Source of the DNA: Lachnoclostridium sp. UBA7215
GTDB taxonomy: Bacteria; Bacillota; Clostridia; Lachnospirales; Lachnospiraceae
Assembly (NCBI GenBank): GCA_002490465.1
Contig: DKUB01000042.1
Location: 1 to 26,514, forward strand
Direction of reading: 5' to 3'
DNA length: 26,514 nt
Shown here one piece after another: positions 1 through 6,263 of this stretch (position 1 is its first letter; every line of letters begins with the position of its first letter). Position numbers and translations under genes: made by a program. The notes under the pieces were generated by a model. It was not told where the DNA came from and searched no databases. It was given only the letters and a program-made list of their open reading frames with translations.

Positions 1-21
1 ATCGATTGTAACCTAAAGAAT

Positions 22-321
22 TTAGCTGTCCTCTTGTTCACGATATTTCCTTGCCAGCACACTTAAATGTTCTACTATATCCGGATTCCAATGTATAATG
101 GATGTTATCTGCTCACAGGGAAACTCTCTGCATATACCGCAAAATTGTACATTATGCTTTCTTGTACATTCATGTACTTTACACCTGCCCGAACCTGCCC
201 ATTCCGGGACATAACCATCTTCTTCAATACACCCCCTGCATATGCCATTTATTCTTTTGGAACAATCCGTGCAACATTCGCCACAAGCAGTTAGTGTAGT
301 AAAGTCTATCGTCTGTTTCAC
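22..321 (-). CDS. DUF3795-like cysteine-rich small protein
   Basis: Encodes 99 residues from a GTG start at 321. It is dense in cysteines: C13, the CxxCC cluster at 13-17, C20, C28, C31, then further CxxC pairs around the HNVQFCGICREFPC motif. This pattern, ending in an FPC-type motif, is typical of DUF3795 proteins, which probably bind zinc or an iron-sulfur cluster and whose function is unknown. No signal peptide or membrane segment is visible. The gene starts 6 bases after the stop of the XRE-methyltransferase gene and is probably co-transcribed with it. No strong Shine-Dalgarno is visible, so translation may be coupled. The family call is fairly firm; no biochemical role can be assigned. 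Confidence 0.75.
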   Translation of the reverse strand: MKQTIDFTTLTACGECCTDCSKRINGICRGCIEEDGYVPEWAGSGRCKVHECTRKHNVQFCGICREFPCEQITSIIHWNPDIVEHLSVLARKYREQEDS

Positions 322-327
322 GCTTTT

Positions 328-1152
328 TTATAGATTTTTCTGCGCAATAAGCGTATCCATACAATGCTTATGCGGTGTACCCCCGCTGTTGCAGTCGAAT
401 ATTTCCTCCCTGCAGATATAAAACAGCCAGTCGTGATAATATCCGAATAACTCCCCTGAACACCACGGATGCCTTTTTTCTTCATCTCTTGTTTTGTCCG
501 GAGCGCGTCTGATAAATGGTTTTTTTACAAATACATTCATAGCATTGATACCATTATCCGCAGTATGTGTTTTCAGGCTGTCACAAAGTTCCTTTCGCCC
601 GGCCTGCTGAACAAAATGAAGCACTCCACTGCTAAAAATAATGTCATATTCCGTATCGGGACGATAATCAAACACATCAGCCTTAAAAAAGTTTACATCA
701 ACCCTGTTGTATTCCGCAAGTCTCTTCGCTTTCTCAATCCCCTGTTCGGATATGTCAAATGCCGTTACCCTATAGCCGCATTTTGCAAGGAAAACAGCAT
801 CCTTTCCTTCTCCGCAACCAATATCCAATACACGATAAGATTTGATGGGCGGAATAATTTTCATAACGTCATAGCAGATACGATTAGGCGTCAGCCCCCA
901 ATAATATTCCTCCCTGTTGTAGCGTTTATCATAATCCGTCACAACGCTTTCATATCCAAGCAGTGCATCCACGGTTGTATGAAGAACTGCCGCCAGTCTT
1001 GGAAGCATTTCTATATCGGGATATGCCGTGTTGTTTTCCCACTTTGAGACTGCCTGAAATGATATACTGAGCGCCTCTGCAAGCTGATTCTGTGTAAATC
1101 CCAGTTCCTTACGCCTTTTACAAATTACTTCTCCTGTTTTCAGATTATTCAT
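328..1152 (-). CDS. XRE-type HTH fused to SAM-dependent methyltransferase
   Basis: A two-domain protein of 274 residues. The N-terminus (about 3-65) is a Cro/CI-type helix-turn-helix with the motif SFQAVSKWENN. A class I methyltransferase domain follows, with motif I VLDIGCGEG at about 108-116 and the acidic post-motif AFDIS. An ATG lies 27 bases further upstream, but I choose the one at 1152 because AGAGAGG lies about 9 bases before it, whereas it directly abuts the upstream ATG. HTH-methyltransferase fusions of this type are common in Clostridia; the methyl acceptor is unknown (small molecule, toxic oxyanion or macromolecule are all possible). A 14-base perfect palindrome lies about 40 bases upstream, consistent with autoregulation. 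The gene is probably co-transcribed with the DUF3795-like gene. Confidence 0.85.
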   Translation of the reverse strand: MNNLKTGEVICKRRKELGFTQNQLAEALSISFQAVSKWENNTAYPDIEMLPRLAAVLHTTVDALLGYESVVTDYDKRYNREEYYWGLTPNRICYDVMKIIPPIKSYRVLDIGCGEGKDAVFLAKCGYRVTAFDISEQGIEKAKRLAEYNRVDVNFFKADVFDYRPDTEYDIIFSSGVLHFVQQAGRKELCDSLKTHTADNGINAMNVFVKKPFIRRAPDKTRDEEKRHPWCSGELFGYYHDWLFYICREEIFDCNSGGTPHKHCMDTLIAQKNL

Positions 1153-1191
1153 CCTTACCATCCTCTCTTCTGTCAGCAAATTTGATTATCT

Positions 1192-1205
1192 TTATCTTAA
1201 GATAA
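1192..1205. promoter_or_regulatory. Perfect 14-base palindrome upstream of the XRE-methyltransferase gene
   Basis: The sequence TTATCTTAAGATAA is a perfect palindrome about 40 bases upstream of the chosen start. It is followed on the plus strand by an imperfect dyad around ATAACCGTACCGTTAT (1202-1217). The position suits an operator for the XRE domain encoded just downstream. No clear -35/-10 pair could be fixed here, so its placement relative to the promoter is inferred. Confidence 0.5.
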
Positions 1206-1268
1206 CCGTACCGTTATTTCCATAACCTGACAAGAGAATATGACAATGTCATTCACCTGATGGTTGAG

Positions 1269-2060
1269 TTAAGAATGTGATTCATAAGCCGGCCTTTTCA
1301 CGACAAAAAGCAAAGAAACTATGAACATCAATATAAACGCAGCTGTAAGCACATAGTTATTCAGCACGTGAAACAAAGAACTCTCCTCATTCCAGACATC
1401 TACAAATTGTTGAAAATTCGCAGCAATATCATAGATAAAATGAAGCAGCATTGGAACAAGTATATTATGAGAATACAGATAAACAGATGCAAAAACAAAT
1501 CCAAAGATTCCGGTTACGATAAATTTGTCGATTGCATCTCCAAAATTGTCACATTCCATAGCGTGAATCAATCCAAAAATGATAAAGGAAACAATTGCAT
1601 AAGTCAATCTGCACAACCAGTTTCTCTTCTTTTTATTGTTGTAACCCTCCAGCAAAAAAGCGCGGAATGTCAATTCCTCCCAGAAACCTGTTGTAATCTG
1701 CTGGCATATTAAGCACGAAAACAATATTACAAACGTAGTGTCAATGAAGGAATCTGTTCCTATGGCAATTACAATCGTAAGTAAAATTGTATATAAAATC
1801 AATCCGCTGCCGGCACGGATTCCATCCTTAAAATTTGTAAAATATATTACATCAGTCCATTTTCCCTTATGGAATATTTTCATAAAAATAAATAATTCTG
1901 CCAGACCAAAGATAATTCTCTGGGCACTACTGAAAAAATACCAATCAGCCCCATCAAAATATGGTTTTGCAATGCGAGCAATTGCCAAAAAACAAACGTA
2001 GAATATAATGCATAGTACAATTCCAATATCTTTGGATAAATATGTCTTTATTTTTTTCAT
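1269..2060 (-). CDS. CPBP-family intramembrane glutamic protease
   Basis: An integral membrane protein of 263 residues with about eight hydrophobic segments. It carries the CPBP (CAAX protease/bacteriocin-processing, Abi) motifs in order: EExxxR (E128, E129, R133 in EELTFR), FxxxH (H166 in FGLIHAME) and HxxxD (H207, D211 in HFIYDIA). These residues form the active site in the family, so the enzyme should be catalytically competent. Family members process prenylated or secreted peptides, or give bacteriocin self-immunity; nothing here fixes the substrate. The ribosome site AAAGGA lies about 8 bases before the ATG. The next genes on the same strand are the XRE-methyltransferase and DUF3795-like genes, 116 bases away. 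No separate promoter is obvious; the promoter of the upstream nuclease remnant (2385-2414) points into this gene and could drive it. Confidence 0.88.
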   Translation of the reverse strand: MKKIKTYLSKDIGIVLCIIFYVCFLAIARIAKPYFDGADWYFFSSAQRIIFGLAELFIFMKIFHKGKWTDVIYFTNFKDGIRAGSGLILYTILLTIVIAIGTDSFIDTTFVILFSCLICQQITTGFWEELTFRAFLLEGYNNKKKRNWLCRLTYAIVSFIIFGLIHAMECDNFGDAIDKFIVTGIFGFVFASVYLYSHNILVPMLLHFIYDIAANFQQFVDVWNEESSLFHVLNNYVLTAAFILMFIVSLLFVVKRPAYESHS

Positions 2061-2088
2061 ATTGAATCCTTTCTGTAAAACTGGCTTT

Positions 2089-2332
2089 TTAAGCTCTCAC
2101 GTCCTCTGAATACGCCGACATCTGACCCGACAGTGCACATTCATATTCCGATACATCCAAATCCATAATTTCACACATCTGCTCCATTCCTTTCGTTTCA
2201 CTCTTTAAAAAATGTACCCGGTTTACTAATTTCGGAAAACTTGCACTCTCGTTTTCTGACACCGTATGTCGCAAGTCTGATAATTCCCTATACTTTATCT
2301 CTTTTTTCTTCCCATGTTAAACGTTCTCCCAA
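2089..2332 (-). pseudogene. Collapsed copy of the Rpn-like PD-(D/E)XK nuclease gene
   Basis: This is a decayed duplicate of the intact gene at 5291-6103. Homology covers about 2089-2453, including the promoter. Compared with the intact copy it lacks three blocks. The first is 114 bases, bounded in the intact copy by a 9-base repeat AATTTCACA (5369 and 5483). The second is about 156 bases (around 5588-5744). The third is about 299 bases, bounded by CCTGTA (5759 and 6058). The last is not a multiple of three, so reading from the conserved TTG start (2332) meets TAG after 14 codons. A 61-codon frame (2089-2274, TTG start) still encodes the C-terminal part in frame, but the whole nuclease domain is missing. 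It is almost certainly non-functional. Confidence 0.9.
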
Positions 2333-2384
2333 TACCTGTTCTACGCCCCCCTTACATATTTGTTGTCATCTTAATTATAGTTTT

Positions 2385-2414
2385 ATTATATATGCATTAC
2401 ACATGTAATGTCAA
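2385..2414 (-). promoter_or_regulatory. Promoter of the nuclease remnant, palindrome in the spacer
   Basis: On the minus strand TTGACA (2409-2414), an 18-base spacer and TATAAT (2385-2390) form a near-ideal sigma-A promoter. The spacer holds ATTACACATGTAAT (plus strand 2396-2409), a one-substitution derivative of the perfect palindrome in the intact copy. The promoter survives although its gene is dead, and could feed transcription into the CPBP gene. Confidence 0.75.
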
Positions 2415-2478
2415 GGATTGTTTTCCGCTGATTTAAGCGTTTTTCGCCATAAATGGTTTGTTTTTATACAATTCCTTC

Positions 2479-2507
2479 TTGACATACCAAAAAATATATG
2501 ATTAAAT
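2479..2507 (+). promoter_or_regulatory. valS: Promoter of the T-box-valS transcript
   Basis: TTGACA (2479-2484), a 17-base spacer and TTAAAT (2502-2507) on the plus strand, directly upstream of the T-box leader. Transcription would start near 2514, giving a leader of about 340 nt. It diverges from the promoter of the nuclease remnant. Confidence 0.65.
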
Positions 2508-2525
2508 AGTTAACAATCATTACAG

Positions 2526-2816
2526 ACAAAAGGCATTGACGAGGAGGAGTACATACTATTCCGGATGAGCAGAGAGAAAGTGGTTGGTGAAAACTTTCGT
2601 GATGGGAGTATGGAAGTAGCCTTAGAGCTTTGAACCGAACAGATTATATAATCCAAGTAGACTTCAACGGAGATTCCCACCGTTATCAAGGGAAGCTATA
2701 TCGGAATAACACGGATTATTCCCGTATGGTATTGAGTGCAGAAATTATTTCTGAATTAAGGTGGTACCACGGACATGTTAGTTCGCCCTGAGCATTTGCT
2801 TAGGGCGTCTTTTTTT
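2526..2816 (+). ncRNA. T-box leader riboswitch, apparent specifier GUA (Val)
   Basis: This leader senses uncharged tRNA and controls valS by antitermination. Stem I contains AGTA (2548-2551) next to CATACT (2552-2557). The latter pairs with AGTATG (2607-2612), which is followed at once by GAA (2613-2615) and GTA (2616-2618) and then a purine. This is the expected loop-E/specifier arrangement, with GUA matching valine. An AGAGAGA-type element lies near 2571-2577. The conserved T-box AAGGTGGTACCACGGA (2758-2773) contains the UGG that pairs with the tRNA acceptor end. The intrinsic terminator follows. Assignment as a T-box is secure; the exact specifier register is inferred from alignment with the loop-E motif and fits the downstream enzyme. 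Confidence 0.92.
2784..2816 (+). terminator. Regulated terminator of the T-box leader
   Basis: CGCCCTGAGC (2784-2793) and GCTTAGGGCG (2798-2807) form a 10-base-pair stem (one G-U) with loop ATTT, followed by TCTTTTTTT. It lies about 10 bases after the conserved T-box, as expected for the alternative to the antiterminator. Confidence 0.9.
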
Positions 2817-2855
2817 GTCTGTTTTGTAAAATAATATTTTATAGGAGGTATCCAC

Positions 2856-5228
2856 ATGGATAAGAAGTACAATTTTCAAAAAACAGAAAACCAATTAAAA
2901 GAATTTTGGGAACAGGAGGAAATTTACAAGTATCAAAATGGAAAATACAAAAAAATTTTCTCCATTGACACTCCCCCGCCAACGGTAAGTGGAAAACTTC
3001 ATATAGGACATGTATTTTCCTATACACAGGCAGAAATAATTGCCAGGTTTAAGCGAATGCAGGGATATGATGTTTTTTATCCTTTTGGGTTTGATGATAA
3101 CGGTCTGCCTACGGAACGCCTGGTTGAGAGAGACGAAAAGATCCGTGCAAACACATTACCAAGAAGTGAATTTCGTTCAAAATGTATGCATACTGTTGAG
3201 AAATATGAAGAGGAATTTAAAAACTTATGGAAACGGTTGGGATTTAGTGTCGATTGGGATTTAGAATATCATACCATATCCGATTTGTCGCAAAAGATAT
3301 CACAGAAATCTTTTATTGAACTGGCAAAATCGAAAAAGGCATATATAAAGGAAGCACCTGTACTATGGTGCACAGAATGTCAGACATCCATTGCACAGGC
3401 CGAATTAGAAACAAAAGAATGTGAGACAACATTCAATTATTTGAATTTTAGTACAGAGATTGGTAATTTACTGATAGCAACTACAAGACCGGAGTTACTT
3501 GCAGGATGTGTATGTATATTTGTTCATCCAGACGATGATAGATATCAATCATTTGCAGGCAGGAATGCCACTGTCCCATTATATAATTTTGAAATTCCAA
3601 TATTAACGGATGATACTGTTTCAATGGAAAAGGGTACTGGTGCCGTAATGTGTGCCACTTTTGGCGATTCTACTGATATTGAATGGTATCAAAAGCATAA
3701 ACTCCCATATAAAAAGATTGTTATGCCGGATGGTACGATTCATGAATCGGTTTCATTTATTGGTGGAATGAAAATAAAAAAAGCAAGGGAACACATCATA
3801 GAGCTTTTACACAAAAAGGGACTTTTAGTAAAACAGGAAGAAATTACCCATATGGTCGCTATTCATGAGCGCTGCGGAAATGATGTTGAATTTATTCCTT
3901 CCAAGCAATGGTATATTGACGTATTATCAGAAAAAGAGAGATTTCTGAAAGCGGCTGATGAGGTAACATGGCATCCAAAACATTATAAGAACCGCTATAC
4001 CTCATGGGTAGAGAATTTAAAATGGGATTGGTGTATTTCAAGACAACGATATTTTGGAGTTCCTTTTCCGGTCTGGTATTGTAAAAACTGTAATAAACCA
4101 ATGTTTGCGGACGAAGAACAGCTGCCGGTAAACCCTTTGGAAAGTCTGCCATTGCATTCCTGTGAGTGTGGCTGCAATGAGTTTATACCGGAAAATGCGG
4201 TTTTTGACACATGGGCAACATCTTCTGTTACCACACTCATAAATGCCAGATATCGGGAAAGCGATGATATTTCGGACCAGATTTTTCCTATGAGCATGAG
4301 AAGCCAGGCACACGACATTATTCGTACGTGGGCATTTTATTCCATTGTAAAAAGTTTATATCATACAGACAAAATTCCATGGAAAGATATTATGATTAGT
4401 GGATTTGTTTTTGCAAAACCAGGAGAAAAAATAAGCAAATCAAAAAATAATGCCTCCAATTCTCCGATGGCTTTAATAGAAACACATTCCGCTGATGCCA
4501 TCCGTTATTGGTCAGCGAACAGTAAGCTTGGAACAGATACATTTTTTAGTGATGAGGAATTAAAAGTCTCTAAGAAATTCATAAACAAGCTTTATAACGC
4601 AGCAAGGTTTGCCATTATGCAGCTGGAAGATTTTAAAAAAACGAATAACTATGATGAAGCGAAGTTATTACCTGTAGACAGATGGATATTACAAAGAGTA
4701 AATGAAACAACAAGAAAAGCAACAAGTCTGTTAAACGATTATGAAATCGGGCAGGCAAGACACGAAATTGATGATTTGTTCTGGAAAGATTTTTGTGATT
4801 ACTATATTGAAATTGCAAAAGAACGACTCTATCAACCCGAGAAACACGGCAGGGAACAAAGGTATTCCGGACAGATTGCCATCTATCACAGCCTGTTAGG
4901 CATTTTGAAATTATATGCTATCTACACTCCTTATGTGACGGAATATATCTATCAGGACTTTTATCGCAAATACGAAAAAGAAATCTCCCTGCACAAGACA
5001 ATTTGGAAGACAACACAGGAAAACCAGTTATATCTAGAGTTTGGGGAACATTTGAAAGCGGTAATTTCTGATGTTCGTAAATATAAGACAGAAAAACAGA
5101 TGTCAATGAAAGATACCATACCAGAGCTTATTATTACTTTCCCTAAAAAATTTCGTGATTTGTACAAAAAATCAGAAAAAGATATAAAAGCCTGTACCGG
5201 GGCAGAAAGGATTTTATTTAGGAATTAG
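2856..5228 (+). CDS. valS: Valyl-tRNA synthetase, short archaeal-like type
   Basis: Charges tRNA-Val with valine in the cytoplasm. The class I motifs are HIGH (residues 49-52) and KISKS (525-529). The valine-type start of the catalytic fold TPPPTVSGKLHIGH and the motif CISRQRYFGVPFPVWYC (393-409) are present, with ATTRPE in the editing domain (208-213) and a Cys-rich zinc knuckle (C409/C412, C436-C440). At 790 residues it is shorter than the usual Bacillota enzyme of about 880 residues and lacks the long C-terminal coiled coil. It resembles the archaeal-type ValS. AGGAGG (2843-2848) precedes the ATG. A T-box leader makes expression respond to uncharged tRNA-Val. The gene sits between two copies of a nuclease/transposase gene, so horizontal acquisition as a second ValS is plausible but not proven here. 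Confidence 0.95.
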   Translation: MDKKYNFQKTENQLKEFWEQEEIYKYQNGKYKKIFSIDTPPPTVSGKLHIGHVFSYTQAEIIARFKRMQGYDVFYPFGFDDNGLPTERLVERDEKIRANTLPRSEFRSKCMHTVEKYEEEFKNLWKRLGFSVDWDLEYHTISDLSQKISQKSFIELAKSKKAYIKEAPVLWCTECQTSIAQAELETKECETTFNYLNFSTEIGNLLIATTRPELLAGCVCIFVHPDDDRYQSFAGRNATVPLYNFEIPILTDDTVSMEKGTGAVMCATFGDSTDIEWYQKHKLPYKKIVMPDGTIHESVSFIGGMKIKKAREHIIELLHKKGLLVKQEEITHMVAIHERCGNDVEFIPSKQWYIDVLSEKERFLKAADEVTWHPKHYKNRYTSWVENLKWDWCISRQRYFGVPFPVWYCKNCNKPMFADEEQLPVNPLESLPLHSCECGCNEFIPENAVFDTWATSSVTTLINARYRESDDISDQIFPMSMRSQAHDIIRTWAFYSIVKSLYHTDKIPWKDIMISGFVFAKPGEKISKSKNNASNSPMALIETHSADAIRYWSANSKLGTDTFFSDEELKVSKKFINKLYNAARFAIMQLEDFKKTNNYDEAKLLPVDRWILQRVNETTRKATSLLNDYEIGQARHEIDDLFWKDFCDYYIEIAKERLYQPEKHGREQRYSGQIAIYHSLLGILKLYAIYTPYVTEYIYQDFYRKYEKEISLHKTIWKTTQENQLYLEFGEHLKAVISDVRKYKTEKQMSMKDTIPELIITFPKKFRDLYKKSEKDIKACTGAERILFRN

Positions 5229-5235
5229 AATGTAG

Positions 5236-5273
5236 AATAAGGGGCAGACGGGGTATTTCGTCTGCCTCTTATT
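5236..5273 (+). terminator. Hairpin after valS
   Basis: AATAAGGGGCAGACG (5236-5250) pairs with CGTCTGCCTCTTATT (5259-5273), a 15-base-pair stem with one G-U and an 8-base loop, starting 7 bases after the valS stop codon. The following U-tract is poor (T then GGGG), but the symmetric AATAAG...CTTATT arms suit a bidirectional terminator that also faces the minus-strand nuclease gene. Confidence 0.7.
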
Positions 5274-5290
5274 TGGGGCTGTGGGTTTCT

Positions 5291-6103
5291 TCAAACTCTC
5301 AAGTCGTCTGAACACGCCGACATTTGACCCGACAGTGCACATTCATATTCCGATACATCCAAATCCATAATTTCACAAGCTCTTTCTTTCGTTATGCCAA
5401 GTGAATGCATCAGTTTGTCTATGAAAATAATCTTCATCTCCTGTCTGCCGAATTCTATTCCATCCTGTCTTACTTGATCAAAAATTTCACACATCTGCCC
5501 CATTCCTTTCGTTTCACTCTTTAAAAAATGTACCCGGTTTACTAATTTCGGAAAACTGGCACTCTCGTTTTCTGACACTGTATGCCGCATATAATCCTGC
5601 AACTTTTCCTGTACTTTATTCCCGCCATCCTTTGAGGATAAATTAAAGTAAATCTCTGTTGTTCCATCCCAATAGTGTTTCCTGTTCCAAACCAGCGGTT
5701 TTCCACATTTCAAGAAATCTTTTTGTGTAATGAAAATCTGCCACAAGTCTGATAATTCCCTGTACTTCAGTCCGGTGTCCAACAACGTTGTATCAATACA
5801 GGCACGGCAATATCTTGTTCGTAATATATGTTCGTCGTTATCTTTGTTTTGCAATTCAAGGTGAATCCGTGTGCCGTCCTCCTCCACTGCGTACAAATCC
5901 AATACTACGGAATGTCCCAGAATCTGCCGGATGCTGTACTGGCTCTTAACCTCGCAAATATGCCAGCGTCTCCCCGTCAAAAGATTCAGAAACTCTTCCA
6001 AGACTTCTGGTTCTTCCAAAACTTTCCCGGCAAATACATCACTGGTCAGATTTAACGCCTGTATTTTTTCTCTCTTTTCTTCCCACGTTAAACGTTCTCC
6101 CAA
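5291..6103 (-). CDS. Rpn-like PD-(D/E)XK nuclease family putative transposase
   Basis: 270 residues from a TTG start at 6103, conserved in the decayed copy (2332). The N-terminal part carries the PD-(D/E)XK nuclease signature, with D69 in VVLDLYA and the ExQ motif E83-Q85 in IHLELQNKD, followed by RTRYCR (95-100). This is the pattern of the Rpn (recombination-promoting nuclease) / PDDEXK transposase families. Family members nick or cut DNA and promote RecA-independent recombination; many are multicopy and phase-variable. The C-terminal part holds the repeats that were lost in the 2089-2332 copy. Expression runs from a strong promoter with a palindrome in its spacer. The start has no well-placed ribosome site (AGGA is immediately adjacent, AAGGGG is 13 bases away), so translation may be weak. 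Confidence 0.82.
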   Translation of the reverse strand: MGERLTWEEKREKIQALNLTSDVFAGKVLEEPEVLEEFLNLLTGRRWHICEVKSQYSIRQILGHSVVLDLYAVEEDGTRIHLELQNKDNDEHILRTRYCRACIDTTLLDTGLKYRELSDLWQIFITQKDFLKCGKPLVWNRKHYWDGTTEIYFNLSSKDGGNKVQEKLQDYMRHTVSENESASFPKLVNRVHFLKSETKGMGQMCEIFDQVRQDGIEFGRQEMKIIFIDKLMHSLGITKERACEIMDLDVSEYECALSGQMSACSDDLRV

Positions 6104-6152
6104 TTCCTGTTCTACGCCCCTTACACATATGATATATTCTTTTTGTAGTTTT

Positions 6153-6182
6153 ATTATATATGTATTACACGTGTAATGTCAA
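6153..6182 (-). promoter_or_regulatory. Consensus promoter with a perfect palindromic operator in the spacer
   Basis: TTGACA (6177-6182), an 18-base spacer and TATAAT (6153-6158) on the minus strand, about 50 bases before the nuclease start. The spacer is almost filled by ATTACACGTGTAAT (6164-6177), a perfect 14-base palindrome that overlaps the -35 box by one base. A protein bound there would block RNA polymerase, so this looks like a repressor site. Both nuclease copies keep it. Confidence 0.75.
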
Positions 6183-6263
6183 GGGTTGTTTTGCGCTGAT
6201 TTAGGCGTTTTACGACGAATTTAAAATAAGTCCAATGGATATACCAAAACACTGTCTCCCAGC

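Noticed and set aside
3892..4318. Minus-strand open frames of 86-107 codons inside valS
   Set aside because: They are antisense to conserved ValS motifs, have no ribosome site and show no recognisable domain.
6185..6263. Intrinsic terminator after the ABC permease gene
   Set aside because: No stable hairpin followed by a T-run was found in this stretch.
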